64,000 nt of DNA from Lichenicola sp965198575 (GCF_965198575.1 NZ_OZ240671.1:806001-870000), one strand, 5' to 3'; counted from the stretch's first letter, positions 28,673-38,261 are shown. A program made the numbers and translations. Notes: generated by a model not told the origin, from the letters alone.

Positions 28673-29356
28673 TCAGTCGGACTCGTCGCCGATCTCGTCC
28701 GCGCAGGGATCGGGCAGCGGACCGATCGGGAAGAAGCGGTTCTGGCTCCAGACCCCGAGGCAGGGCGCGCCGAGACGCCTCCCCTCCACGGCAAGGGCCA
28801 CGAGCTCGTAATAGACCGCGCGAGCGATGCGTGCCTGGATCGGCTTGGCGCCGTCGCCCGGGCGGACCGTCAGATAGGGGATCGCCGCCCCCTCGTCGCC
28901 GCTGCATGGACACGGCCATTCGACGGATAGTGGGTGCTCGGCGCCGGCGCAGACGATCTCGTCGATGTTGGTGCGGAACGACAGCACCTGGTCACGCCCG
29001 TGGCCGCTCCAGTCGAGCTCGACCGCCACGAAGGGGACATCCTCCACCTCGATCTCGCCGCGCTCCACAGGAGTCTCGAGCCGGTAGCGACCTTCGGCGT
29101 CACGCCGCAAGACGCTGGCGAAGAGGCAGACCATTGGCTTCCGGCGGATCGGCGTGCCCTGGTAGAGCCAGGTCCCGTCGCGCTGGATCAGGAACGGCAA
29201 CACGCCGCAATCGCGCTGCGCCGGGCGGCCGGCGCCGGACCGGCAGGCATGTCCAGCCCCGTGCAGGCCGGCGTCCTGCAGCGGCGACATCGGAGTCGCC
29301 ATGGTCACTCTCGGCGCATCCTGCAGTGCCAGGCTGGGGCGGCGGTCCTGCTTCAC
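28673..29356 (-). CDS. DUF1285 domain protein
   Basis: A 227-residue cytoplasmic protein of unknown function, with the DUF1285 landmarks DCGVLPFLIQRDGTWLYQGTPI, RKPMVCLFASVLRRD and FVAVELDWSG. The start I use is GTG 29356, with AGAGGAT about 7 nt upstream; ATG 29302 gives a 209-residue protein closer to the family norm and cannot be excluded. It is upstream of cca (16-nt gap) and divergent from the moxR cluster, an association seen widely in alphaproteobacteria, so a link to that cluster or to RNA processing is plausible but unproven. Confidence 0.87.
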   Translation of the reverse strand: MKQDRRPSLALQDAPRVTMATPMSPLQDAGLHGAGHACRSGAGRPAQRDCGVLPFLIQRDGTWLYQGTPIRRKPMVCLFASVLRRDAEGRYRLETPVERGEIEVEDVPFVAVELDWSGHGRDQVLSFRTNIDEIVCAGAEHPLSVEWPCPCSGDEGAAIPYLTVRPGDGAKPIQARIARAVYYELVALAVEGRRLGAPCLGVWSQNRFFPIGPLPDPCADEIGDESD

Positions 29357-29401
29357 GTCGGGATCCTCTGCCTGGCTGGTCGGATTGCGCTGGCATTCGC
29401 G

Positions 29402-29418
29402 TTCCTACGATATAGGAA
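29402..29418. promoter_or_regulatory. Inverted repeat TTCCTA-N5-TAGGAA
   Basis: A perfect six-base inverted repeat with a five-base spacer in an AT-richer patch of the DUF1285/moxR divergent region (29357-29652). It lies 45 bp upstream of the GTG start of DUF1285. It may be an operator for either gene; no regulator is known. Confidence 0.35.
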
Positions 29419-29533
29419 GCATACCCGGCTTGATGAAACCCCCGGACATGCGAGATTGGCCCGGCGGCTCGATCGGCGTAATCGATCGGTCTCAAGTCCG
29501 GGGCGCGATCGATCGGATACGGGGCCGGCGAGA

Positions 29534-29648
29534 AGCCCGGTCGGGGACCGTTGAAAGAGCCTGGTCGGGGACCGTCGGAAAAGCCCGGTCGGGCACCGGC
29601 GACAGAGCCCCGTCGGGCACCGGCACATGAGCCCAGTCGGGCGCGAGG
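29534..29648. repeat. 24-bp tandem repeat upstream of moxR
   Basis: Four full 24-bp units (29534, 29558, 29582 and 29606) and a degenerate fifth, each beginning AGCCYGGTCGGG. The repeat fills the leader between the promoter region and the moxR start. It is a multiple of three, and one forward frame remains open through it into moxR, encoding PGR-rich octapeptides from a possible TTG start at 29551. Confidence 0.85.
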
Positions 29649-29652
29649 TACG

Positions 29653-30714
29653 ATGACAGGTCCAGACCATCTGCCGGACGGAGCACCGGACTTCGCGGCT
29701 GACCCGCACATGTCCATCGGTGCGGCAGGTGCTCCCGCCGATGATCCGGTGGCCGAAGCCGACCGGCTGGCCGCCCGGCTCGGAACCGTGCGCGAGAGCA
29801 TCGGCCGGGTGATTTTCGGCCAGCAGCAGGTGGTCGCCGAGGTGCTGGTGGCGCTGCTGTCCGGCGGTCATGCGCTGCTGGTGGGCGCGCCCGGGCTCGG
29901 CAAGACGCTGCTGGTGGAGACGCTGGGCATCGTGCTCGGGCTCGATGCGCGCCGGGTGCAATTCACCCCCGACCTGATGCCGGCCGACATCACCGGCAGC
30001 GAGATCCTCGAGGAGGATGGCAGCGGCCGGCGGGCGTTCCGCTTCGTGAAGGGCCCGGTGTTCTGCCAGCTGCTGATGGCCGACGAGATCAACCGCGCCA
30101 GCCCGCGCACCCAGTCGGCGCTGCTGCAGGCGATGCAGGAACACCGGGTCGCGGTGGCGGGCTTCGACCAGCCCTTGCCGTCGCCGTTCCACGTGCTGGC
30201 GACGCAGAACCCGATCGAGCAGGAAGGGACCTATCCGCTGCCCGAGGCGCAGCTCGACCGGTTCCTGCTGCAGATCGACCTCGACTATCCGGACGCCAAC
30301 GCCGAGCGGGCAATGCTGCTCGCCACCACCGGCATTCCGCGCGCTCCCGCCGAGGCGGTGTTCGGTCCGGGCGAGTTGCTGTCGGCGCAGGCGCTGGTGC
30401 GACGGCTGCCGGTCGGCGAGCAGGTGCTGGAGGCGATCCTGGCGCTGGTGCGCGGTGCGCGTCCGGAGACCGCATCCGACGAACGCGTGCGACGGTCGCT
30501 CGCCTGGGGTCCGGGACCGCGCGCGGCGCAGGCGCTGATGCTGGCGGTACGGGCCCGGGCGCTGCTCGATGGCCGGCTCGCCCCCAGCCTGGAGGATGTC
30601 GCAGCGCTGGCGCATCCGGTGCTGCGTCATCGCATGGCGCTGAGTTTCGCTGCCCGCGCCGAGGGTGTGGCGCTGGCCACGATCATCGACGGGCTGACGG
30701 CACGCCTGCTCTGA
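29653..30714 (+). CDS. MoxR-family AAA+ ATPase
   Basis: A 353-residue AAA+ ATPase thought to act as a chaperone for the VWA-domain proteins encoded downstream. Walker A is VGAPGLGKTLL, Walker B LLMADEINRASP, sensor 1 VLATQNPIEQEGTYPLPEAQLDRF; the C-terminal lid follows. I choose ATG 29653 with GAGG five nt upstream, rather than an upstream TTG (29551) that would add 34 residues translated from a tandem repeat. It opens the cluster moxR-DUF58-DUF4159-VWA, with 11 nt before the next gene. Confidence 0.93.
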   Translation: MTGPDHLPDGAPDFAADPHMSIGAAGAPADDPVAEADRLAARLGTVRESIGRVIFGQQQVVAEVLVALLSGGHALLVGAPGLGKTLLVETLGIVLGLDARRVQFTPDLMPADITGSEILEEDGSGRRAFRFVKGPVFCQLLMADEINRASPRTQSALLQAMQEHRVAVAGFDQPLPSPFHVLATQNPIEQEGTYPLPEAQLDRFLLQIDLDYPDANAERAMLLATTGIPRAPAEAVFGPGELLSAQALVRRLPVGEQVLEAILALVRGARPETASDERVRRSLAWGPGPRAAQALMLAVRARALLDGRLAPSLEDVAALAHPVLRHRMALSFAARAEGVALATIIDGLTARLL

Positions 30715-30725
30715 GGCCGGGCGCG

Positions 30726-31805
30726 ATGCGGCTCCCCTCTCCGATCAGCGGGCTTGCGCGGCGTCTGGGCTTCAACCCGGCGGCCGAGGTGGCTGGTCGC
30801 ACAACCTCCGCGTCGACCGGCCGGGGAGCGCGTGTCGTCGGACCCGAGCGGATGCGGCTCGATGCGGAAGCTCTTGCCGCCCGGCTGCCGGCACTGCTGG
30901 CGGAGAGCGACCGGGTCGCAAGCACCGTCGCCCAGGGCGTGCACGGACGTCGACGGGCCGGCAGTGGCGACAGTTTCTGGCAGTACCGCCAGCTGATGCC
31001 GGGCGAATCCATCACCCGCATGGACTGGCGCCAGTCCGCCCGCAGCAGCCGCGCCTATGTGCGCGAGACCGAGTGGGAAGCGGCACAGACGGTATGCCTC
31101 TGGGTCGATCGCTCTGCCAGCATGGATTGGCGCTCGGACGACCGGCTGACGCGCAAGGGCGAGCGCGCGGAGCTGCTGGCCCTGGCGTTGGCGATCCTGC
31201 TGCTGCGCGGCGGCGAGCATGTGCGGCTGATCGACGAGGCCGGCGGCGCGCGCTTCTCCGGTCGCCAGGCGGCGGAGCGGCTGGCCCGGCATCTGCTGCA
31301 TCCACGCCGCGGCGACGCCGATGGCGGCCCGGCAGGGGGCTGGCCCACCGGCGCCGAGTTGCCGCGACACGCCAGGCTGGTGCTGATCGGCGATTTCCTG
31401 GCGCCGCTGCCCGAGATCGAGGTGGCGCTGGCACGGTTCGCAGCGGTGCCGGTCGCGGTGCAGCTGGTGCAGCTGCTCGATCCGGCCGAGCTCGCCCTGC
31501 CCTACGCCGGCCGCGTCCGCTTCGAGGGCACCGAGGGCGAGGCGCCGCACCTGGTGCCGCGGGTGCAGGATATCGCCGCAGCCTACGCGGACGTGCTGGA
31601 GCAGCATCAGGCCGGGTTGGCCGCGCTGTGTTCCGGTGTCGGATTCGGTCGGCTGCTGACCACCACCGACCAGCCGCCGGCATCGGCATTGCTGGCGCTG
31701 CATGAAGCGCTGGGCCGGCCGCATCGGACCGCACCGGGCCTTGCCGCTCCGCCCGGGCTTCCGGCAGCTGATCCGGCGCCCGGCCTGGGAGGGGTGCCGC
31801 GTTGA
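30726..31805 (+). CDS. DUF58 (VWA-like) domain protein
   Basis: A 359-residue protein with the DUF58 domain in the middle: QYRQLMPGESITRMDWRQSARSS followed by LWVDRSASMDW, a MIDAS-like DxSxS motif typical of von Willebrand A folds. It contains no strong transmembrane helix, so it is probably cytoplasmic, with a proline-rich end. The family is the usual partner of MoxR ATPases and may be its client. It starts 11 nt after moxR; the TGA overlaps the next TTG start (TTGA), so translation is coupled. The biological outcome of the MoxR/DUF58 system in alphaproteobacteria is not settled; envelope stress is commonly proposed. Confidence 0.9.
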   Translation: MRLPSPISGLARRLGFNPAAEVAGRTTSASTGRGARVVGPERMRLDAEALAARLPALLAESDRVASTVAQGVHGRRRAGSGDSFWQYRQLMPGESITRMDWRQSARSSRAYVRETEWEAAQTVCLWVDRSASMDWRSDDRLTRKGERAELLALALAILLLRGGEHVRLIDEAGGARFSGRQAAERLARHLLHPRRGDADGGPAGGWPTGAELPRHARLVLIGDFLAPLPEIEVALARFAAVPVAVQLVQLLDPAELALPYAGRVRFEGTEGEAPHLVPRVQDIAAAYADVLEQHQAGLAALCSGVGFGRLLTTTDQPPASALLALHEALGRPHRTAPGLAAPPGLPAADPAPGLGGVPR

Positions 31806-34675
31806 TCCTTGCAGCACCGCTCATGCTGCTGGGTCTGCTCGTGCTGCCTGTGCTCTGGTGGCTGCTCCGCGCGCTGCCGCCGGCGCCGCGGGTGCAGTCG
31901 TTCCCGGCCATCCGGCTGCTCGAGGGCCTGCAGGCAAGCTTGCGCGAAAGCCGCCGCGCGCCGCCATGGCTGCTGGCGTTGCGGATCGCCGCCGTCCTGC
32001 TGCTGGTGCTGGGACTGGCGCAGCCGGTGCTGGTGCACGACCCGCAGGCGTCCGCAGGCACCGGCACGCTGCTACTGGTGGTCGATAACGGATGGGCCGC
32101 GGCACCCGGATGGCCGGCCCGGTTGCAGGCGGCGCACGACACCCTGGACCGCGCCGCGCGCAATAATCGCCCGGTGCGGCTGGTGCTGACCGCACCCGAT
32201 GCCGACGGCGCACCCCCGCATCCCGGCCCCGACCTGCAACCCGGGCTGCTGCGCGACCGGCTCGACCAGACCCGGCCGATGCCGTGGCCGGTGGACCGCG
32301 CTGCCGCGGCGCGTGCGCTGAGGGCGTTCGGCGCCCAGGACACCGGCGGCAGGATCGGCAGCGTGGTCTATCTGTCGGACGGGCTGGCCGATCATCCCGG
32401 CACCCCTGCCGATCGCGATTTCGCCGCGGCGCTGCAGAGCCTGGGCCCCGTCACCGAACTCCGCTCCGGTCCGGAGGCGATCAGCCTGCTGGCGGCTCCG
32501 GTGTCAGCGCCCGGCCGGCTGCTGGCGCGCATCGTGACGCTGCCGCAGCCGATCATCCGCCACCTGGTGCTGCGCGGCGAGACCGAGCAGGGCGGTACGC
32601 TGGTGCGGCTCCCAGTCGAGATCCCGGCCGGGGCAGCGACCGCCGAGACCCCCATCACGCTGCCGGCCGAGCTGCGCAACCAGCTGTCGCGGCTGGTGCT
32701 GGACGAGGTGCCCGGTCCGGCTGGCATCCGGCTGCTCGACGAGGGCGACCGGCGCCGACCGGTCGGGCTGCTGGCGTCGGGCGGTGGCGACACGCCGCTG
32801 CTCGGCACGCTGTTCTATCTGCGGCGCGCCCTGGCGCCGACCGCGGACCTTCGCGAGGGCAGCCTGGCGCAGCTGTTGTCGCACCAGCTTTCGGTGCTGA
32901 TCGCGCCGGACGGGTCGCTCGAGGACGCAGCCGACCGTGCCCGGGTCAGCGCCTGGGTGAAGCAGGGCGGCACGCTGATCCGCTTCGCCGGGCCACGTCT
33001 GGCGGCGCGGCAGGACGACCCGCCCGGCACCGACGCGCAAGCAACCGACAAGCGAACCACCGACGCGGATGTCGAGCAGCCGCCCGCCGATGCCGCCCCG
33101 GCCGGCAGCACGCCTGACCCGCTGCTGCCGGTGCAGTTGCTGGGCGGCGCACGGCAGCTCGGCGGCACGATGTCGTGGGGCAAGCCAGAGCATCCGGCGC
33201 CGTTCGCGGCAGACAGCCCGTTCGCCGGCCTGGCCGTGCCGGCCGAGGTGACGGTGTCGCGCCAAGTGCTGGCACAACCCACCGCGGACCTGGACGTGAA
33301 GAGCTGGGCCCGGCTGACCGACGGCACGCCGCTGGTCACCCACGCAGCACTCGGCGACGGCCAGCTGGTGCTGTTCCACGTCACCAGCAACGCCGACTGG
33401 TCGAACCTGGCGCTGTCCGGGCTGTTCCCCGGGATGCTGCAGCGGCTGGTGCAGCGCGCGGCCGGCCTGTCCACCCCGGGCGACCGTACGGTGCTGGCGC
33501 CGGTGGCGACACTCGGCGGCGACGGCGTGCTCGGCCCGCCGCCACCAGCCGCCCTGGGCCTGGCCGCCGATGCGTTCGCCACCACCCCGGCGTCGCCGCA
33601 GCATCCGCCCGGCCTATACGGTCCGCTGGCGACCCGGCGCTCGCTCAACCTGGCCGACGCCCTGCCGCCGCTCGCGGTCGAGCCGGTCGCCGGGAGCCTG
33701 CGGAACCTCGCCGACCGGGTCCCGGACCGTCCGCTCGGGCAGATCCTGCTGGGGCTGGCGCTGGCGCTGCTGATGCTCGACCTGCTGGCGACGATGACGT
33801 TGCGCGGGCTGCTGCGCGGCCGGCCCGGCAGGCGAGGCACCTCGGCGCGGGTCGCCGGCGCCGTCCTGCTGCTGGCGCTCGGCAGCAGCGTGGTCGCGAC
33901 GGCGCCGGCCCAGGCGGTGGAAACCACCACCACCGTGCCGAAGGCTGCGCTGGAAACCCGGCTGGCCTATGTCGTGACCGGCGACCCGACCGTCGACGAG
34001 ATCTCGCGGCAGGGGCTGGAAGGCCTGTCCGCCTATGCCAACGCCCGCACCTCGGCCCGGCTCGGTCCACCCGACGGCGTCGTCCCGGGCCGCGACGACC
34101 TGGCGTTCTATCCGCTGCTGTATTGGCCGGTGACGCCGGCAACGATCGCGTCGGCACCGCCCACCGCCGCCTGGACCAGCGCGCTCAACTTCTACATGAG
34201 CCATGGCGGCATCCTGATGATCGACACCCAGGGCACCGATCGCCCGGCAGGCGGCGACCAGGCGGGCGGGTTCACCTTCTTCGCGCCGGGCACGACGCGC
34301 GCGCTGCAGCAGGCGACCGCCGGGCTCGATGTCCCGGCACTGCGGCAGGTCGACAGCCAGCACGTGCTGTCCCACACCTTCTACCTGCTGCACGGCTTCC
34401 CGGGCCGCACGGTGGGTGCGCCGGTCTGGGTGGCCCGCGACGACGATAGCGGCAATGACGGGGTCAGCCCGGTGATCATCGGCGCCAACGACTGGGCCGG
34501 CGCCTGGGCGGTCGATGCGGGCGGACTCACGCCCTATGCCGTCATCCCGGGCGGCGAGAGCCAGCGCGTCACGGCCTACCGGTTCGGGGTGAACGCGGTG
34601 ATGTATGCCCTGACCGGCAACTACAAGACCGACCAGGTGCACGTCCCGGCCCTGCTCGAGCGGCTGGGCCAGTGA
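31802..34675 (+). CDS. BatA-type N-terminus plus DUF4159 membrane protein
   Basis: A 957-residue membrane protein. The N terminus has two helices (about 4-22 and 57-75) with the BatA-like linker RVQSFPAIRLLEGLQ; a long soluble region follows (80-630), then transmembrane helices near 650 and 685, and a C-terminal DUF4159 domain (about 715-957) with ETRLAYVVTGDPTVDEI, DDLAFYPLLYWPVT and NFYMSHGGILMIDTQG. The start is TTG 31802, overlapping the previous stop. A second start (ATG) would lose the first helix. It is part of the moxR cluster, with 7 nt before the next gene. Function is unknown. Confidence 0.88.
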   Translation: MILAAPLMLLGLLVLPVLWWLLRALPPAPRVQSFPAIRLLEGLQASLRESRRAPPWLLALRIAAVLLLVLGLAQPVLVHDPQASAGTGTLLLVVDNGWAAAPGWPARLQAAHDTLDRAARNNRPVRLVLTAPDADGAPPHPGPDLQPGLLRDRLDQTRPMPWPVDRAAAARALRAFGAQDTGGRIGSVVYLSDGLADHPGTPADRDFAAALQSLGPVTELRSGPEAISLLAAPVSAPGRLLARIVTLPQPIIRHLVLRGETEQGGTLVRLPVEIPAGAATAETPITLPAELRNQLSRLVLDEVPGPAGIRLLDEGDRRRPVGLLASGGGDTPLLGTLFYLRRALAPTADLREGSLAQLLSHQLSVLIAPDGSLEDAADRARVSAWVKQGGTLIRFAGPRLAARQDDPPGTDAQATDKRTTDADVEQPPADAAPAGSTPDPLLPVQLLGGARQLGGTMSWGKPEHPAPFAADSPFAGLAVPAEVTVSRQVLAQPTADLDVKSWARLTDGTPLVTHAALGDGQLVLFHVTSNADWSNLALSGLFPGMLQRLVQRAAGLSTPGDRTVLAPVATLGGDGVLGPPPPAALGLAADAFATTPASPQHPPGLYGPLATRRSLNLADALPPLAVEPVAGSLRNLADRVPDRPLGQILLGLALALLMLDLLATMTLRGLLRGRPGRRGTSARVAGAVLLLALGSSVVATAPAQAVETTTTVPKAALETRLAYVVTGDPTVDEISRQGLEGLSAYANARTSARLGPPDGVVPGRDDLAFYPLLYWPVTPATIASAPPTAAWTSALNFYMSHGGILMIDTQGTDRPAGGDQAGGFTFFAPGTTRALQQATAGLDVPALRQVDSQHVLSHTFYLLHGFPGRTVGAPVWVARDDDSGNDGVSPVIIGANDWAGAWAVDAGGLTPYAVIPGGESQRVTAYRFGVNAVMYALTGNYKTDQVHVPALLERLGQ

Positions 34676-34682
34676 GCCCGGC

Positions 34683-36929
34683 ATGAGCGACCACCTCACC
34701 CGGCTGACCTCGGTCCGGTTCCAGCCGCTGCTGCCGCCCTGGCTGCTGTATGTCCTGGCCGGACTATGCCTGGTCGTCACGCTGCTGGCGTTGTGGCGGA
34801 GGTCGGGCGGTGCCGGTTGGCGGGGCCTGTGCTTCGCGCTGCTGCTGCTCTGGCTGGCTGGTCCGATGCTGGCGCACGCGACCTGGGCGGACCTGCCCGA
34901 GACGCTGCTGCTGGTGGTCGACCGGTCCGGATCGATGGCGGTCGGCACCCGTGCCGCGATGGCCCGCCATGCCGTGGCGCAGGTCGAGGCGGAGGCCGCG
35001 CGCATGCCCGGCCTGGCGGTGCGGGTGGTCCCGGTGCTGTCCGGCACGACGACCCCGGCCGGTGGCGAGCAGGCCGGCGCCGGTGGCACGCGTCTCATGG
35101 GTGCGATCGAGCGGGCGGCGGCCGACATCCCCCCCGGCGACGGTGGCAGCCGGATCGCCGGCATCATCGCCGTCACCGACGGCCAGGTGCATGACGTGCC
35201 CGCCCTGCCCGCACCCGGCCGGAAGCCGGTGTTCCCGCCGGGCAACCCCGACGTGCCGCTGCATGTGCTGATCACGGCTGCCGGCGAACAGACCGACCGC
35301 CGGCTGCGCGTGCTGCAGGCGCCGCCGTTCGGCATCGTCGGCCAGAACGTCACGCTGCGCGTCGAGGTCGAGGATCTCGGGCCGCACCCCGCCGGCGATA
35401 CCACCGCGACCCTCACCCTGAAACGCGACGGCGATACGCCGATCCAGCGCGACGTGCCGGTCGGCCAGCCGCAGGACATCACCGTGCCGGTCACCCGGCC
35501 CGGTCCGATGCTGCTGGCGCTGCAGGCCTCGACGCTGCCGGGCGAGGTGTCGACCCTCAACAACCAGGCGATCGTGCAGATCAACGGCGTGCGCGACCGG
35601 CTGCGCGTGCTGCTGGTGTCGGGCGCGCCGAACCAGGGTGAGCGGGTATGGCGGCGGCTGCTGAAGGCCGATCCGTCGGTCGACCTGGTGCATTTCACCA
35701 TCCTTCGGCCGCCCGACAAGGACGACACCACGCCGCTCAACGAGCTGGCACTGATCGCCTTTCCGGTGCGCGAGCTGTTCCAGGAGAAGATCGGCCAGTT
35801 CGACCTGATCATCCTGGACGGCTTCGAGAATCGCGGCATCCTGCCGATGAGCTACCTGCGCAACATCGCCGATTTCGTGCGCGCCGGTGGCGGGCTGCTG
35901 CTCACCGCAGGACCTGAGTTCATCGGCCCGGGGACGCTGCAGGACACCCCGCTCGGTGACATCCTGCCGGCCCGCGTGCCCGAGGAGGGCGGCCTGGTCG
36001 AGCAGCGCTACCAGCCGATGCCGACCGCCCTCGGCAGCCGGCATCCGGTGACCGAGGGGCTGCCGCAAACGCCCCCGCCTGCCGGGACCGCGGCCGGGAA
36101 CGCCGGATGGGGGCCCTGGTACCGGGCGCTGGTGGCCGACCCGTCGCAGCTTTCGGCCGGCGCCCAGGTGCTGATGACCGGCCCGCAGCAATCGCCGCTG
36201 CTGGTGCTGAACCGCGTCGACCAGGGCCGCGTGGCGCTGCTGCTGTCCGACCAGATCTGGCTGTGGTCGCGCGGCGAAGGTGGCGGCGGCCCGCAGGCGG
36301 AATTGCTGCGACGGCTCGCCCACTGGCTGATGAAGGAGCCCGAGCTCGAGGAGGAGCAGCTCACCGCCGGCATCTCGGACGGACGGCTGACGGCTACCCG
36401 GCGGTCGGTTTCCGCCGCGGCCGCGATGCAGGTCACGGTGATCGCGCCCGATGGTAGCCGCCACCCGCTCGATCTCGCAGCTGCCCGGCCGGGCCCAGGG
36501 GAGCCGGTCGCCGCAGGTGTCGCGTCCGCCGGCATCGATGCCACCGCACCCGGGATCTGGGAGGTGACGGACGGCCACAACCGGGCCTTCGCGGCGGCGC
36601 GTCCGGCCGATCCGCTGGAGATCGCCGACCTGCGCGCGACAGCCACCGCTCTCGGACCCTTCGCGGCCGCGACCGGCGGCAGCACGCACTGGCTGGGCGG
36701 CGATCCGGGCCGGCCGGACGTGCCGGAGCTGCAGCTGGTCGGGCCACACCAGCGGGCTTACGGCGCCGGATTGCAGGCGGTCGGCGGCCGCGACTGGATC
36801 GGCCTGCGACAGCACGGTGCGCACGTGGTGACCGGCGAACAGGCGGATCGGCTGCTTGCCGGGTGGGCCGTGCTGCCGCTGGCGCTGCTGTTGCTGCTGC
36901 TGGCCTGGAGGCGCGAGGGACGCGGCTGA
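34683..36929 (+). CDS. VWA/glutamine amidotransferase-like membrane protein of the MoxR cluster
   Basis: A 748-residue protein: two N-terminal helices (about 17-60), a von Willebrand A region with the MIDAS motif LLVVDRSGSM (near residue 80), an immunoglobulin-like section, a class I amidotransferase-like fold (about 305-480; VRAGGGLLLTAGPEFIGPG) and a C-terminal helix (720-740). The amidotransferase-like fold has no visible catalytic Cys, so it is probably non-enzymatic. It ends the moxR-DUF58-DUF4159 transcription unit. It may form the periplasmic or membrane face of a complex with the preceding proteins; this is inference from gene order. Confidence 0.85.
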   Translation: MSDHLTRLTSVRFQPLLPPWLLYVLAGLCLVVTLLALWRRSGGAGWRGLCFALLLLWLAGPMLAHATWADLPETLLLVVDRSGSMAVGTRAAMARHAVAQVEAEAARMPGLAVRVVPVLSGTTTPAGGEQAGAGGTRLMGAIERAAADIPPGDGGSRIAGIIAVTDGQVHDVPALPAPGRKPVFPPGNPDVPLHVLITAAGEQTDRRLRVLQAPPFGIVGQNVTLRVEVEDLGPHPAGDTTATLTLKRDGDTPIQRDVPVGQPQDITVPVTRPGPMLLALQASTLPGEVSTLNNQAIVQINGVRDRLRVLLVSGAPNQGERVWRRLLKADPSVDLVHFTILRPPDKDDTTPLNELALIAFPVRELFQEKIGQFDLIILDGFENRGILPMSYLRNIADFVRAGGGLLLTAGPEFIGPGTLQDTPLGDILPARVPEEGGLVEQRYQPMPTALGSRHPVTEGLPQTPPPAGTAAGNAGWGPWYRALVADPSQLSAGAQVLMTGPQQSPLLVLNRVDQGRVALLLSDQIWLWSRGEGGGGPQAELLRRLAHWLMKEPELEEEQLTAGISDGRLTATRRSVSAAAAMQVTVIAPDGSRHPLDLAAARPGPGEPVAAGVASAGIDATAPGIWEVTDGHNRAFAAARPADPLEIADLRATATALGPFAAATGGSTHWLGGDPGRPDVPELQLVGPHQRAYGAGLQAVGGRDWIGLRQHGAHVVTGEQADRLLAGWAVLPLALLLLLLAWRREGRG

Positions 36930-37051
36930 AAGTCCTTGCGGAACACGACGGCGAATGGTGTTTTCGCGGGCCGACTTCAGCCACAGCCGCAGGAGATGGT
37001 GCTTTCCAGCCAGCCCCACGCGTCCCCCGCCGTATCGATCCACGTTCGGTC

Positions 37052-37558
37052 ATGGTGCTGCTCGGGTTCATCGGGCTGTGCCTGCTGGTGGCCGGCATCG
37101 ATGCAGCCCTGATCGAACCGGGCTTCCAGGGCTGGTATCCGGCCCTGCATCACCCGCCGGGAACGCCGCCGGGCTGGGTGTTCCCGTGCGTCTGGATCCC
37201 GCTCTACGTGGCGATGGCGGTCGCGGTGTGGCGGGTCTGGCGCCGGCCGATACCGGTGCTGCGTCTCGTCGGCGCGAGCCCGGCCCCATCGCGACCGCCC
37301 GGCCTCAGACGCCGCGGGCTGCAGCTGTGGGGCTGGCAGCTCGCGTTCAATGCCGCGTGGAATCCGGTGTTCTTCGGGCTGCACAAGCCGGTTGCGGCAC
37401 TCGGCGTGATCGTGTGCCTGGGGCTGCTGGTGCTGCTGGCGTTGCGTGATTTCCGTCGCATCGATCGCACCGCCGGGCTATTGATGGCGCCGTATCTCGC
37501 ATGGGTGTGCTACGCGACCTGGCTCAACGCCGGCGTGGTCTGGCTCAACCCGGCGTAA
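37052..37558 (+). CDS. tspO: TspO/MBR family protein
   Basis: A 168-residue integral membrane protein with five predicted helices, characteristic of the tryptophan-rich sensory protein / mitochondrial benzodiazepine receptor family, which binds porphyrins in characterised members. The Trp-rich conserved stretches are present: HHPPGTPPGWVFPCVWIPLY, LQLWGWQLAFNAAWNPVFFG and YLAWVCYATWLNAGVVWLN. I choose ATG 37052; a longer frame starting at 36863 runs over the end of the previous gene. The ribosome-binding site is weak. It lies 122 nt after the VWA gene and 13 nt before the ankyrin gene. Confidence 0.9.
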   Translation: MVLLGFIGLCLLVAGIDAALIEPGFQGWYPALHHPPGTPPGWVFPCVWIPLYVAMAVAVWRVWRRPIPVLRLVGASPAPSRPPGLRRRGLQLWGWQLAFNAAWNPVFFGLHKPVAALGVIVCLGLLVLLALRDFRRIDRTAGLLMAPYLAWVCYATWLNAGVVWLNPA

Positions 37559-37571
37559 TTCAGGGACCGAC

Positions 37572-38261
37572 ATGGATTTGCGACGCACGCTGCGCCTGAC
37601 CTTCACCGTGCTGCTGCTCGGCGCTGCCCCGGCCCTGATCCCGCTGCACGGCGCGCACGCCCAGTTCAGCGCATCCGGTGGCCCAGGTGCCGGCGGTGGC
37701 GGTGGCGGCGGTTCGGACGCCGAGAAGGAGCGTGACGCAGCCGATGCGGCGCAGGCCGAGCAGGCCAAGCAGGATGCGCGCCTGGCCGCCCCGCCACCGG
37801 CGATCCCGGGTGCCGTCACCGACGAGGCGACCGCGACTTCGGGCCATGCCAGCGTCGACATGGAGCCCACCGCCGCGCTGTTCGACGCCATCAACCGCGG
37901 CGACATCACCGCCGCCAAGGAAGCGCTCGGGCGCGGCGCCGACCTGAACGGCAAGAACGTTCTCGGCCAGAGCCCGCTCGACATGGCGATCGACCTCAAT
38001 CGCAACGACATCACCTTCGTGCTGCTGTCGATGCGCAACAGCGAGCAGGGCGCGCCGGTGGCCTCGGTGCAGACCGCCAGCGACGATCTCGGCGACAGTG
38101 CCTCCAGCCACGCCAAGGCCGGCCACCCTACGGCAAAGAGCCGCAGCAGCCGGTATGCCTCGGCGTCGCACACCGGATCCGTGCCCGGCCCGACGCGCTA
38201 TGCCTCGGATGGCGGTTCGCCCAAGCCGGATATCGGATTCCTGGGCTTCGGCGGCAGCTAG
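37572..38261 (+). CDS. Exported ankyrin-repeat protein
   Basis: A 229-residue protein with a signal peptide (about 1-31, cleavage after AHA), a Gly-rich stretch, a charged helical segment, and two ankyrin repeats (about residues 98-160: PTAALFDAINRGDITAAKEAL, then GADLNGKNVLGQSPLDMAID). The C terminus is Ser/Gly/Tyr-rich and apparently disordered. Ankyrin repeats mediate protein binding, probably in the periplasm here. The start has AGGGA four or five nt upstream and lies 13 nt after tspO, suggesting co-transcription. The function is unknown. Confidence 0.82.
   Translation: MDLRRTLRLTFTVLLLGAAPALIPLHGAHAQFSASGGPGAGGGGGGGSDAEKERDAADAAQAEQAKQDARLAAPPPAIPGAVTDEATATSGHASVDMEPTAALFDAINRGDITAAKEALGRGADLNGKNVLGQSPLDMAIDLNRNDITFVLLSMRNSEQGAPVASVQTASDDLGDSASSHAKAGHPTAKSRSSRYASASHTGSVPGPTRYASDGGSPKPDIGFLGFGGS

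Noticed and set aside
29534..29648. A CRISPR array
   Set aside because: The units are contiguous 24-bp repeats without spacers, and no cas gene occurs in the window.
36863..37051. A longer TspO start
   Set aside because: It overlaps the VWA gene and adds a non-family Arg-rich tail.
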